From NCBI RefSeq assembly GCF_007747795.1, contig NZ_CP036275.1:4332001-4396000 (forward strand): a stretch of 64,000 nt of DNA, given 5' to 3'. A model generated the notes under the pieces. That model was not told where the DNA came from. It saw only the letters and a program-made list of their open reading frames with translations, and searched no databases. Shown here one piece after another: positions 47,821-55,732 of this stretch. Every line of letters starts with the position of its first letter. Position 1 is the first letter of the stretch. The translations under genes and the position numbers were made by a program. Origin of the DNA: Maioricimonas rarisocia (GTDB lineage: Bacteria > Planctomycetota > Planctomycetia > Planctomycetales > Planctomycetaceae).

Positions 47821-48072
47821 CCCCCCGAACGCCGGGCAAACACGCCCCGCGTTCTGCTTGCGCTGCAGGTCTGTCCAGCAGGCAGTGGGATTGCCGAGCG
47901 TGACGTTCCGATTCGGGCCAGTCGACTGCGTCAGGCTGCCCGGCGGCAGGCTGCCTCCCCCGCAGGAACCGTCGGCGAAAGTTTGAGCGATTTTCTTCTT
48001 CCGGGGAGCCCCCGTGTCGCCTTTTCTCAACAACCGGCTTGACTCGCACCTAAGGTGCCCCCAAACTGCATC

Positions 48073-48087
48073 TGCACATTGTGTGCA
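48073..48087. promoter_or_regulatory. Perfect palindrome TGCACA-TTG-TGTGCA
   Basis: Fifteen-bp inverted repeat with 6-bp arms and 3-nt spacer, ending exactly 62 nt before the Flp pilin start at 48150. Variants of the same motif lie at 49796-49810, 53903-53917 and 56682-56696. Size and spacing fit a dimeric DNA-binding protein. Confidence 0.6.
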
Positions 48088-48149
48088 TTGTCTTTCGTGG
48101 GCTGCGAGTTGATGGTCCACCCCCTTTGCTGCAGAGAAAGGATCTGCTG

Positions 48150-48485
48150 ATGTTGAAGCGAATGCAAAATGTCGCGAAGTGCCGAAAGGGCCAGAGTCTC
48201 GTCGAGTACGGTATCCTGATTGGCGGCGTCGCACTCATCTGCCTGGCTGCGGTCGCGATTCTCGGCCACAAGTCGAACGACCTCATTGCCAGCGTGGCTG
48301 CCGCCCTGCCGTGTGCGCACGACGATGACATCGGACCGATCGTCAGCGGCAAGCTGGTCAACACGACCCAGGACACGAACGGGGTCGTCTACCTGGATGC
48401 TTCGACTCCGGGTTCCATCGAAGGGAACGTTGGCATCCCTGGGATCGGAGCTCTCGTGGTTGAAGCGGGCGACCTCTCCCCGTAG
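48150..48485 (+). CDS. flp: Flp-family type IVb pilin
   Basis: 111-aa prepilin. Leader MLKRMQNVAKCRKG, cleavage before QSLVEYGILIGGVALICLAAVAILG (Glu5-Tyr6 of the mature pilin, the Flp signature), then a polar ~70-residue tail longer than in classical Flp1. It is the major subunit candidate of the Tad pilus encoded downstream. AAAGGAT precedes ATG 48150. A palindrome lies 62 nt upstream and a strong hairpin 40 bp after the stop, so it is probably an independent high-level transcript. Confidence 0.92.
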   Translation: MLKRMQNVAKCRKGQSLVEYGILIGGVALICLAAVAILGHKSNDLIASVAAALPCAHDDDIGPIVSGKLVNTTQDTNGVVYLDASTPGSIEGNVGIPGIGALVVEAGDLSP

Positions 48486-48525
48486 TCGTCTTGCTGCACT
48501 CAGCCCCGACGGCAACTCCTCACAG

Positions 48526-48559
48526 ATCCGCCCGGTCACCTGCAGGTGGTCGGGCGGAT
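48526..48559 (+). terminator. Terminator-type hairpin after flp
   Basis: ATCCGCCCG pairs with CGGGCGGAT (9 bp), enclosing an inner CACC/GGTG stem. It is followed by TCTCTCG, a weak pyrimidine tail. Position just downstream of flp suggests termination or transcript protection. Confidence 0.6.
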
Positions 48560-48743
48560 TCTCTCGCGCCCGGCGGAGCAGTTCGCTTCCGGGAGAAACG
48601 ACGTCCCTGGCGACGTATCGCCGCTCCGTGAGCATTCTGAATTCGATTCAGAGGAGAGCGCCGATTCCCGAACCCTGAAGTGAATTTCGTCCGGGACTGA
48701 GACGCGATGACAGCGGGAAGGGAGACGCCACCGGCCGCCAGCA

Positions 48744-49412
48744 TCAGCCTCCATGCAGCCAGCGGCTGGACTCCATTTTCCACTGGTCCAGGTCATCGTC
48801 CCAGCCGCGGGCCGCAAGTGATCGCCAGGCATCGGCCGTACAGTCGGCCGATGTGAGCGGGCGGAGCCAGTCGGCGATGCACTGTTGGCGGTACTCGAGG
48901 CCGACCGATTCCAGCAGTTCGCTTTCGTAGTCGGCGATCCACTCCATCATTCTGCTGCTCAGCTCGTGAGCGCGGGTCCACTCTTCACTCCCCTTTGGCC
49001 GGGAAGACGTTGGCAACTTCTGAGGAGAGTGAATCCCCAGTTTGAGGACGCCGCTGACGAACCATACGGGCGAGAAGCCGAATCGCCGGATGAACATGCC
49101 TCCGAGTTCCCGCTCTCCGTAGAAGATCCCGAATCCCCACAGCGCAACGTGTCGTTCGCCATCGTCGAGACGGTAGGACGTGGATCCCTTCGAGTCCGAG
49201 CGTTTCTCACGGTGCCGCTCGAACCCACGATCCATCAGCAGGTTTCCGTGGGAGGAGATGACGTCCCGCCCCCAACACCAGAGCTGCTGATTCAGGAGCT
49301 TCTCGGCGAACCGCTGCACGGGTCGCGGGTAGCACCACCCGTGCCGAACCTGCGGTTGGCATTGCGTCACCGCGCCCGCAGCGCTTGAGTCGATTGTTGC
49401 AGAGCGGCTCAC
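48744..49412 (-). CDS. Hypothetical protein (222 aa)
   Basis: 222-aa soluble protein, unrecognised. It is rich in Trp and Arg (LNQQLWCWGRDVISSHGNLLM, HVALWGFGIFYGERELGGMFIRRFGFSPVWF, then a helical end RMMEWIADYESELLESVGLEYRQQCIADWLRPL). The GTG at 49412 has AGGAAGGA about 8 nt upstream, supporting the start. It converges with flp and lies 31 bp downstream of rpmG on the same strand, so it may be co-transcribed with rpmG. No signal peptide or membrane helix is apparent. Confidence 0.7.
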   Translation of the reverse strand: MSRSATIDSSAAGAVTQCQPQVRHGWCYPRPVQRFAEKLLNQQLWCWGRDVISSHGNLLMDRGFERHREKRSDSKGSTSYRLDDGERHVALWGFGIFYGERELGGMFIRRFGFSPVWFVSGVLKLGIHSPQKLPTSSRPKGSEEWTRAHELSSRMMEWIADYESELLESVGLEYRQQCIADWLRPLTSADCTADAWRSLAARGWDDDLDQWKMESSRWLHGG

Positions 49413-49443
49413 AGCAGTTCCTTCCTGTCGGCCGGCATTGCGT

Positions 49444-49599
49444 TCACTTCTTACGCGACTCCTCGTGAATAGTGTGTTTCCGCAGCCGCTTGCAGTACTT
49501 CCGCAATCGCAGCCGTTCCGTTCCGCGTGTCTCCTTTTGAACGCGGTAGTTCCGGTCTCCGGTTTCTGTACAGACCAGCCACACGTATTCCCGGGCCAT
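49444..49599 (-). CDS. rpmG: 50S ribosomal protein L33
   Basis: 51-aa L33: MAREYVWLVCTETGDRNYRV opening and the basic ending LRKYCKRLRKHTIHEESRKK. Each zinc knuckle of the C+ form has lost one Cys (CTETG instead of CTECG; CKRLRK instead of CPRCRK), so this is a zinc-independent or degenerate form retaining one Cys of each pair. ATG 49599 has GGGGAG upstream. It is isolated from other ribosomal genes and divergent from the LRR-protein gene. Confidence 0.9.
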   Translation of the reverse strand: MAREYVWLVCTETGDRNYRVQKETRGTERLRLRKYCKRLRKHTIHEESRKK

Positions 49600-49795
49600 C
49601 ACCACTCCCCTTTGCTTCCAGAAATCTGAAATGTCGTGCCGAACGTGAGACCACTTCGCCGCGGCCGACATGCGCGCGGCTGCCCAGACGGACCGCCATG
49701 CGTGCATCGCGAGTCGGGCAACGTTGACATTGCTGAGCCGGTCGCTCGACCGGTGCAGCCGTCTTCCGGGAGAATATAACAGACATCGCCACACT

Positions 49796-49810
49796 TGCAC
49801 ACCATATGCA
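49796..49810. promoter_or_regulatory. Palindrome TGCACA-CCA-TATGCA
   Basis: One-mismatch version of the 48073 palindrome. It ends exactly 62 nt before the LRR-protein start at 49873, the same spacing as at flp. It is also within the rpmG upstream region on the other strand. Confidence 0.55.
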
Positions 49811-49872
49811 TAAGCAGTAAACTCACATCGACGCCGCCAACCGAGGACCCACCGCACACGAGGGGGCACACG

Positions 49873-50418
49873 ATGACGTATCTGATTCCAATCCTCTGGA
49901 CATTCGCGGCACTTCCTGTCTTCACCCAGGATGCCGGGAACAGCCATCTGCACGAGCAGGAATTCTGTCATCCGTTCCCCTCGATGACGTTGTCCCGGAC
50001 GCAGACGACTCGGGCCGTCGAATGTGTGGTGTCGCTCGGTCACCCCTTCTCCCCGTCAACGTTCCAGCAGGAACTGGCCGCCAGGGGAGTCGGGTTCATC
50101 GACCTCCAGGGGTGTCCTGTCGACGACGGGGTGTGCGAGCAGATCGCCCGGCTCCATTCTCTGGAAGAGTTGATGCTCGTCGGCACCTGGATTACGGATG
50201 ACGGGCTCAAACCACTCTGCCGGCTGGAACGGCTCACTGTTCTCGACCTTCGCGGGACGCGCATTTCGGATGACGGGATTTCCGACCTCATCCGGATTCG
50301 GAGTCTTCGCGTTGTGGACGTTCGCGGTACACGCGTCACCGTGGATGGAATCTCGCGGCTCCGCGCCCATCGCCCCGACATTCTTGTCCTTTCCGCTTCG
50401 GTCTTCGAAGGCAGGTAA
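49873..50418 (+). CDS. Secreted leucine-rich-repeat protein
   Basis: 181-aa protein with a signal peptide (MTYLIPILWTFAALPVFT) and several LRR units of the planctomycete type: GFIDLQGCPVDDGVCEQIARLHSLEELMLVGTWITDDGLKPLCRLERLTVLDLRGTRISDDGI-like repeats of ~24 residues (L-x-x-L-x-L-x-x-T-x-I-x-D-x-G). These usually mediate protein binding at the cell surface. GAGG lies upstream of ATG 49873. Sharing the flp-type palindrome suggests co-regulation with the pilus. Confidence 0.82.
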   Translation: MTYLIPILWTFAALPVFTQDAGNSHLHEQEFCHPFPSMTLSRTQTTRAVECVVSLGHPFSPSTFQQELAARGVGFIDLQGCPVDDGVCEQIARLHSLEELMLVGTWITDDGLKPLCRLERLTVLDLRGTRISDDGISDLIRIRSLRVVDVRGTRVTVDGISRLRAHRPDILVLSASVFEGR

Positions 50419-50487
50419 TGCTGCTGGCGTTCGCAGCATCGTCAGTTGCCCTTCCCTGTGATTCGTGCCGTTGAGATCGCACCACGC

Positions 50488-52065
50488 ATGACCGGCAAGT
50501 CCGTCCAGTACTCGCCCCCGATTGACCAGGGTGGACACGTGTGGGAACGCGTGCCTGTCCCGTCTTCCCCCGGTGCGGCCGGTCTGCTGCAGAAGACGCT
50601 TGCGGGACAGTACCTGGCGATGTTTCTCGCCGGTTACGCTGGTCTGATGGCGCTCGGCTGGTGCTGCTGCTCGCCAGTTGTCTGGACGAGTTGCGCAATC
50701 GGTGCGGCGGCGCTCTGGGTCATGCTGAGGACCGTGGGCGTTGGTGCCCGGTGGCTGTACACTCCTGTCATCACACTGGGGCTGCTGGGAATCACGCTCG
50801 CAGTCCGCGGGACCAACATGCAGAACCTGCCGGCCTGGCTGGCCTCCGGCCCGTTTTCGGTCCTGGCCCTTGTTCTCATGCTCGGAGTGGTGCTCTCTCT
50901 CGACATCCTGGAACTGGTCGATCATCGCGGTCAGCAGCTTGCCGGATTCGTGCAGAGACACGGCCTGAAGATTCTCGCCTTCGCAGTCATCGGCTTCATT
51001 GCGATCTACGCCCTGGTGGTGCCGCTCGTCGACGAACTGATCTATCGTCAGAATCCGCCCGAAAAGCCCCATCTTGCGATGGATCGGCTGACTCTGCCGC
51101 AGAACGTGCTGTTCAACTTTGTTGAAGGGTTCACCGGTCTGTGGTTTCTCGTTGCCGGAACGGCTGTCGGAAGCTACCTGAACGTCGTCATCTACCGTGT
51201 GCCGCAGGGACTCTCGGTTGTCTCCAGGAGGTCCCACTGCCCGCAATGTGGCGTTCCGATTCTTGCGAGCGACAATCTTCCGCTGATTGGCTGGCTGCGA
51301 CTGAACGGGCGATGTCGCAACTGCAACGAGGAGATCTCCGCCCGGTACCCCATTGTGGAACTTGCCCTTGGCCTGACGTTTCTCCTTCTGTTCTTCGTCG
51401 AACTCATCTCCGGCGGCACGAACCTTCCGGTCAGGACTCCCTATTCGTACGCAGGAGTGCTGTGGATCCTGTTCTACACCAAGTGGGATCTGGTCGGCCT
51501 GTATGCCTATCACTGCTTCCTGCTCTGTTCGCTGTTTTCGTGGGCCATGATTCGCCGCGACGGCCAGCACGTCCCCGCCAGGACCTCTGCGATCATCCTT
51601 GCCGTAACGATCATCGCCCCCCTCCTGCAGCCGCACCTGCTGCCGTGGCCATTCGATGTCAATCCCACGCTGTCCGTCACCTATACGGTCCGAGGTGCCG
51701 CAATCACATCGGCCCTGGGACTGCTCGCCGGAGGCGTGGTGTCATTGCTGCCGGCATTGTTTCGCTGGACGCAGCAGGAGGGCGGCTCGTCGCCTCTGCA
51801 GTTTGATCGAGCGTCCTGGCTGTTGATTGGTGCCGGCCTGGGCTGGCAGGCAGCTGTGAGCATCTTCGCTCTGCTGGTCATCTGGATGATCGGCTGCGGA
51901 GTTCTCTCGCCGTCGCGGCTTCACTTCCCACGGAGTGACCTGCCAGACGTTCGGGGACAGAGTGCCGGGCCTGCAGTGGGCACGGAACTGCAACGGCTGG
52001 CGCTGCCGTGCGTTGTCCTGGTCCATCAGTGCTTCTGGCGGCAGCTGGCCGGGCTGTACGGGTAA
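50488..52065 (+). CDS. Prepilin peptidase (A24/PilD-TadV-type) homologue with extra N-terminal membrane domain
   Basis: 525-aa polytopic membrane protein. About 210 residues of extra helices precede a PilD-like N-methyltransferase domain: GTAVGSYLNVVIYRVP, then two zinc-type CxxC pairs (Cys251/254 HCPQC, Cys276/279 RCRNC) and NEEISARYPIVELALGL. The peptidase half is divergent: where A24 enzymes have I-D-x6-L-P-D this chain reads IRRDGQHVPA, so the first catalytic Asp is not at its usual place (Asp358, two residues later, might substitute); the second site (GxGD) is represented by QFDRASWLLIGAGLGW. It probably processes Flp and TadE/G. Start uncertain (ATG 50488, or TTG 50446). Confidence 0.8.
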   Translation: MTGKSVQYSPPIDQGGHVWERVPVPSSPGAAGLLQKTLAGQYLAMFLAGYAGLMALGWCCCSPVVWTSCAIGAAALWVMLRTVGVGARWLYTPVITLGLLGITLAVRGTNMQNLPAWLASGPFSVLALVLMLGVVLSLDILELVDHRGQQLAGFVQRHGLKILAFAVIGFIAIYALVVPLVDELIYRQNPPEKPHLAMDRLTLPQNVLFNFVEGFTGLWFLVAGTAVGSYLNVVIYRVPQGLSVVSRRSHCPQCGVPILASDNLPLIGWLRLNGRCRNCNEEISARYPIVELALGLTFLLLFFVELISGGTNLPVRTPYSYAGVLWILFYTKWDLVGLYAYHCFLLCSLFSWAMIRRDGQHVPARTSAIILAVTIIAPLLQPHLLPWPFDVNPTLSVTYTVRGAAITSALGLLAGGVVSLLPALFRWTQQEGGSSPLQFDRASWLLIGAGLGWQAAVSIFALLVIWMIGCGVLSPSRLHFPRSDLPDVRGQSAGPAVGTELQRLALPCVVLVHQCFWRQLAGLYG

Positions 52066-52218
52066 ACCAGCGTGCAGAACGGATGCTCTGGAGATTCGCC
52101 CCACAACTGCTACCCTCCTGTGCCGGCAGATGACACGAAAGCTGATGCAACGTCCGAAGGCTCGTTCCGTCCATCGTTGCCTGTTTGATTCCCTGTTCAG
52201 AATTCTGGAGCCATATTG

Positions 52219-52728
52219 ATGAATCATCCCCTGCTCGCTGCTGTTCTTCTGACCTTCGGTCTGCTGCTGAACGGTTGCGGGAGCGAAACGCCCTCGCCGG
52301 AAACGGAAGCGTCGCACTCCACGGACGCTCACGATGATCATGACCATGATCACGACCATGGCCATGCTCACGAACAGCCTGAGACGTTCGAAGCAGCCGT
52401 CACCGAACTGGCGGAACTGCGGGACAAGATCGAATCGGCCCTGGCGGAAGACGACCTGAAGAAGGCGGACGGACCGGTCCACGAAGTGGGACACGTGCTG
52501 GAGGGCCTCGGCAGTCTGGCGGAAAAGGCAGGATTGAGTGAGGAACAGCAGGCCACCGTCAAGGACGCCCAGGCAAAGCTCTTTTCGGCCTTCGGGGGGC
52601 TCGACGAAACGATTCATGGCAAAGAGAGCGGCAAGACATGGGATCAGGTCAGCAGCGATATCAACGAAGCCATCACCAGTCTGCAGGCACTCGCTGCTCC
52701 AGGTGAATCGGAGGGGACCGAGCAGTGA
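52219..52728 (+). CDS. Histidine-rich lipoprotein
   Basis: 169-aa lipoprotein with lipobox LLNGC near residue 20. A low-complexity stretch HDDHDHDHDHGHAHE (about 37-51) should bind Zn/Ni/Cu ions; a helical domain follows (AVTELAELRDKIESALAEDDLKKADGPVHEVGHVL, then a second similar helix pair). GGAG sits 8 nt before ATG 52219. It overlaps the next lipoprotein gene (TGA/GTG), forming a pair. A periplasmic metal-buffering role is inferred from composition and from the neighbouring NicO- and MerC-like genes. Confidence 0.8.
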   Translation: MNHPLLAAVLLTFGLLLNGCGSETPSPETEASHSTDAHDDHDHDHDHGHAHEQPETFEAAVTELAELRDKIESALAEDDLKKADGPVHEVGHVLEGLGSLAEKAGLSEEQQATVKDAQAKLFSAFGGLDETIHGKESGKTWDQVSSDINEAITSLQALAAPGESEGTEQ

Positions 52729-53255
52729 ATCGCCGAGTCGAACACCGTCCATGGTTGCTGCTGAGCCTCCCACTGGCCTGTCTGCTGCTGGGAGGCTGCG
52801 GCCAGTCCGTTGCACCGGAGATTCTGGCGCTCCGCGAGCAGCTCATCGTGCCGCAGGAACCGCAGGGGGCGATCACGATTGAGCAGGCCCGTCAGCAGGT
52901 TGAGGATGATCCGAATGTGACATTGACCGTCAAAGTGGGGAACCGCAACTTCCCGGAATGGTCTGCGGAGAACCAGGCGACGTTCTACGTTTCGGAAGGA
53001 TTTCCCGGATCGGACTACAACGTCGGACCGGACCACGATCCCAGTACCTGCCCGTTCTGCAAATGGAAGTGGAAGGAGGAAGACTCGCTCGCTGTCGTGC
53101 ATGTCGTCGACGAATCGGGAGAGGTTCTGCCGTACTCTGCAGAGACCGTCCTCGACGTCGCCCCGGGCAGCACGCTCACGATTCAGGGAGACGGGTCGGT
53201 TGACGAGTCCGGGTTTCTGAACGTTCGTCTCACGGGGCTGTTCGTGCACCCATAG
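52725..53255 (+). CDS. Lipoprotein with CPFC motif
   Basis: 176-aa lipoprotein (lipobox LLGGC, residues ~20-24). It contains a CxxC site in DPSTCPFCKWKWKEED, flanked by an ITIEQARQQVEDDPNVTLTVKVGN start and an Ig/OB-like end (VLPYSAETVLDVAPGSTLTIQGDG). CPFC could coordinate metal or be redox-active. I do not recognise a named family. GTG 52725 overlaps the stop of the His-rich lipoprotein, so both are made together. Confidence 0.75.
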   Translation: MNRRVEHRPWLLLSLPLACLLLGGCGQSVAPEILALREQLIVPQEPQGAITIEQARQQVEDDPNVTLTVKVGNRNFPEWSAENQATFYVSEGFPGSDYNVGPDHDPSTCPFCKWKWKEEDSLAVVHVVDESGEVLPYSAETVLDVAPGSTLTIQGDGSVDESGFLNVRLTGLFVHP

Positions 53256-53281
53256 GGGCCGTTCCGATCGACGAACGGCCC
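53256..53281. terminator. Hairpin between convergent genes
   Basis: GGGCCGTTC and GAACGGCCC (9-bp perfect arms, 8-nt loop) starting at the stop of the CPFC lipoprotein gene and before the end of the convergent MerC-like gene. No T-run. Probably a bidirectional transcript end. Confidence 0.5.
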
Positions 53282-53328
53282 GCCTCCAGCGGTATTCCGT
53301 CGCCATCGTACGCCTGCCCGGGCAGGCA

Positions 53329-53796
53329 TCAGCTCCGCCGGCGAAGGCGTGAGCCCGATGGCGACTGAAAACCGATGCTGCGGTTCATCGCATGAGACGC
53401 GATCAGAAGAAGCATCCCGACCGGAGCAACGACGTACCGAATGACAGCCGTGAGACTCACCTCGGACGCCGGGATCGCCCCGGAACACCACGCCAGGACT
53501 GTGGAGCAGCAGTCCGCCACTGCCATGCACGAGGTTGCCAGACAGGACGCCCCCAGCAGCGTGAGGGCCAGCACAGCGGTATTGCGGTGAGCGTCGTACG
53601 CGGGCAGCAGCGTGAGCAGAGCGAGCAACAGTGCCATCAGGCCCAGCAGCCGGTGCAGTGGCGCCAAGGCGGCCAGTTCGGGGACGAAGACGACTGCGAC
53701 CGGCAGGATCAGGCAGTGCAACAGGCACAGTCCCGATATCGCCATCCCGACCTCATCCACGCCACTCCACTCAATCTGACGACGTCGACGAGCCAT
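53329..53796 (-). CDS. MerC-like membrane protein
   Basis: 155-aa protein with four hydrophobic helices and the MerC-type motif GLCLLHCLILP in the first helix, with further Cys (SCLATSCMAVADCC) in the third. MerC family members transport or bind mercuric and other soft-metal ions; many chromosomal ones are of unknown metal. It converges with the CPFC lipoprotein and has no mer regulator or reductase nearby, so a general metal role is likelier than mercury resistance. Confidence 0.8.
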   Translation of the reverse strand: MARRRRQIEWSGVDEVGMAISGLCLLHCLILPVAVVFVPELAALAPLHRLLGLMALLLALLTLLPAYDAHRNTAVLALTLLGASCLATSCMAVADCCSTVLAWCSGAIPASEVSLTAVIRYVVAPVGMLLLIASHAMNRSIGFQSPSGSRLRRRS

Positions 53797-53902
53797 CTTG
53801 CTCTTCCCGGTTCGACGCTCTCAGGTTCGACGGGCCCTCGTGTTCGTACGTCCTCCGCCAACGCACGAACACACAAGTATGCACGGGCTGCGATAACGCA
53901 CC

Positions 53903-53917
53903 TGCACACTATGTGCA
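53903..53917. promoter_or_regulatory. Perfect palindrome TGCACA-CTA-TGTGCA
   Basis: Perfect 6-bp arms with 3-nt spacer. It ends 30 nt before the GTG start at 53948 and lies 106 nt upstream of the reverse MerC-like gene, so either or both could be controlled. Confidence 0.55.
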
Positions 53918-53947
53918 ACGTGATTCCTGCTCGGGGAGACTGGCACA

Positions 53948-54277
53948 GTGCCTGTGTTTTCAGGAGACACCGGCTCCGGGACTTACCGGAAAATCCCGAT
54001 TCTTCCGTCCCGCTTCAGATCGCGCACTAGGCTTGAAGGAGATACTCTCCGAATAGCGGTGATGGCGATGAGACTGAACGAATACGGTCACTCCCTGTCG
54101 GGCGCACGCTCCTGCCCGGTCCGTCCCCAACCGATTCCCGTGGTTCCAGGACGCTGGATTGCCGCAGCGCTCGGCGTCAGTACCGTGGCCGGCATTCCGC
54201 TGTTGCTGATGGTTCCGCCGGTCGCCTGGAACATTCTGACCTCGCTGCGGAATCGCATCCGGTGCACGACGACGTGA
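53948..54277 (+). CDS. Small putative membrane protein (109 aa)
   Basis: GTG 53948 follows GGGAG at 9-nt spacing. The first ~40 residues are basic and unremarkable; after an in-frame ATG (54062, an alternative start giving 71 aa) comes a segment with one or two hydrophobic helices (RWIAAALGVSTVAGIPLLLMVPPVAW). No family is recognised. Its stop is 25 bp from the convergent TadG-like gene. The presence of the palindrome 30 nt upstream supports real expression. Confidence 0.45.
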   Translation: MPVFSGDTGSGTYRKIPILPSRFRSRTRLEGDTLRIAVMAMRLNEYGHSLSGARSCPVRPQPIPVVPGRWIAAALGVSTVAGIPLLLMVPPVAWNILTSLRNRIRCTTT

Positions 54278-54301
54278 GCGCCGCGGCAGTCTCGCCGCAA
54301 C

Positions 54302-55732
54302 TCAGTCGATTGAGCGCACGCGGGCCGGCGCGAGGACGGACACGCTCAGCTCCTTGAACTGAGCCCACGCGTCGTCGAAGAAATCCGGGTCAACCGGTTT
54401 CGCGAACGTCGCCGAGGCGTTGATCGGTTCCACTGCGGGCGGCAGACGGTGCACCTGGACGACATCGGGGTCGGACGTCGTTTCCAGCCGGACGCGGCCG
54501 AATCCAACGATGCGGTTCTCTGTCCCCAAGGTTTCGTACAGGGCGACAATCCGCTCGAGTCCAGATTCGAGGTCGATGTCCTCGGGGAGGGATTCGAGCG
54601 TGTCCAGCGCGTCCCCCAATGTGACAACTTCACGCAGAATGAACTGGCCGTGAATGTCGTCGGACGTCTCTGCAACACCGTCGAGGCCCGGGCCGGAAAA
54701 ACTTCCTGCATCCGGATCGAGGATGACTTCTGCCGTATCCCCCGCGGACAGTCTCTCCCAGCCGTTGGCCTCAATCCAGAACCGGGCCAGTCCCCGGTCG
54801 ACGTCGGACGACGGCACGCCAACCGTCACGGCCGGTCGGGCCTGAGCAATAGCCGTCGCACGCACGATCGTTCCGCGTTGACGACGGTTCCAGAGTGCGG
54901 CGGGATCAGGATTATCAGGATCTGCGGCGGAGCTGTCTTGAACCGCACGGGTGTTCGCGCCGAGACCAAACAGGAAGGGGACGGTCGGTCCGGTCGAGTT
55001 GACGCCAGCAACTGCATCGAGGCCAGGTGCTGGCTGCCCCGACGGTTGGGTTCGTCTCAGGCGGACCAGGTAGGCATCCGCTGTCTGCGAAGTCTCGTAA
55101 CGTGGATCCGCCGGGTCGGCGAAGTCGTCGCGAACATAGTCCGCGTCTTCAGTATGCGACGTGCCAGGAAGGTACTGCCCGGATAGCTGGTCTCCGTGAG
55201 GATCGTCGATGGTGTTCGGTTCCAGATGGGGCCGAAACGGCGCGACTCCCACGATCTTCCGGGACGCAATGAACTGCGTCCCCGGTACAGCGATCCCATC
55301 GGTCTCCTGGAACTGGACGTCGGGACCGGCTCCCAGTCGCACAGATGATTCCGTCCCGGCGTGAAGATCTCCGTCAAACACCATCTGAACATGCCGACCG
55401 GACGACCACCGACGCGCGCATTCGAGCCACGCTGCGTACGCCTCGGGTTCTGCTTCCTGATCCGGTGGCTCTCCGCACGCATCCCACATTCCCGCAGGAT
55501 GGTTTGCGGAATCCGTCCAGGTCACCGCCACGGCATCGCGATGCCGCAGCCCTTCAAGCGCGGCAGAGTGGGCGGCGGTCTGCATCTGGCGACGCGTGAG
55601 TGTGATGAGGCCGGTGTGCAGAACGAGTGCGAGAATCGGGAGCAACACGAAGAGGAAGACGGCCAGCCCGACCAGAATGGTTCCCTCACGCCCGCATGCA
55701 GAGGCGATCGGCACTCTCTGGTGGGGCCTCAT
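54302..55732 (-). CDS. TadG-like protein
   Basis: 476-aa protein with a pilin-like N-terminus REGTILVGLAVFLFVLLPILALVLHTGLITLTRRQMQTAAHSAALEGL. The mature position 5 is Gly, not the Glu typical of assembled pseudopilins, as in many TadG proteins. The large extracytoplasmic part is Asp/Pro-rich (PHGDQLSGQYLPGTSHTEDADYVRDDF) and ends in a beta-rich domain. No MIDAS motif of a VWA domain is seen. It overlaps the upstream TadE-like gene by 4 nt. Confidence 0.8.
   Translation of the reverse strand: MRPHQRVPIASACGREGTILVGLAVFLFVLLPILALVLHTGLITLTRRQMQTAAHSAALEGLRHRDAVAVTWTDSANHPAGMWDACGEPPDQEAEPEAYAAWLECARRWSSGRHVQMVFDGDLHAGTESSVRLGAGPDVQFQETDGIAVPGTQFIASRKIVGVAPFRPHLEPNTIDDPHGDQLSGQYLPGTSHTEDADYVRDDFADPADPRYETSQTADAYLVRLRRTQPSGQPAPGLDAVAGVNSTGPTVPFLFGLGANTRAVQDSSAADPDNPDPAALWNRRQRGTIVRATAIAQARPAVTVGVPSSDVDRGLARFWIEANGWERLSAGDTAEVILDPDAGSFSGPGLDGVAETSDDIHGQFILREVVTLGDALDTLESLPEDIDLESGLERIVALYETLGTENRIVGFGRVRLETTSDPDVVQVHRLPPAVEPINASATFAKPVDPDFFDDAWAQFKELSVSVLAPARVRSID

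Noticed and set aside
47821-48042. C-terminal continuation of the integrase frame
   Set aside because: Sequence after SAL at 47820 no longer resembles the recombinase catalytic domain, so it is treated as non-homologous read-through.
53329-53796. Calling a mercury-resistance operon from the MerC-like gene
   Set aside because: No merR, merA, merT or merP nearby; only the membrane protein resemblance can be supported.
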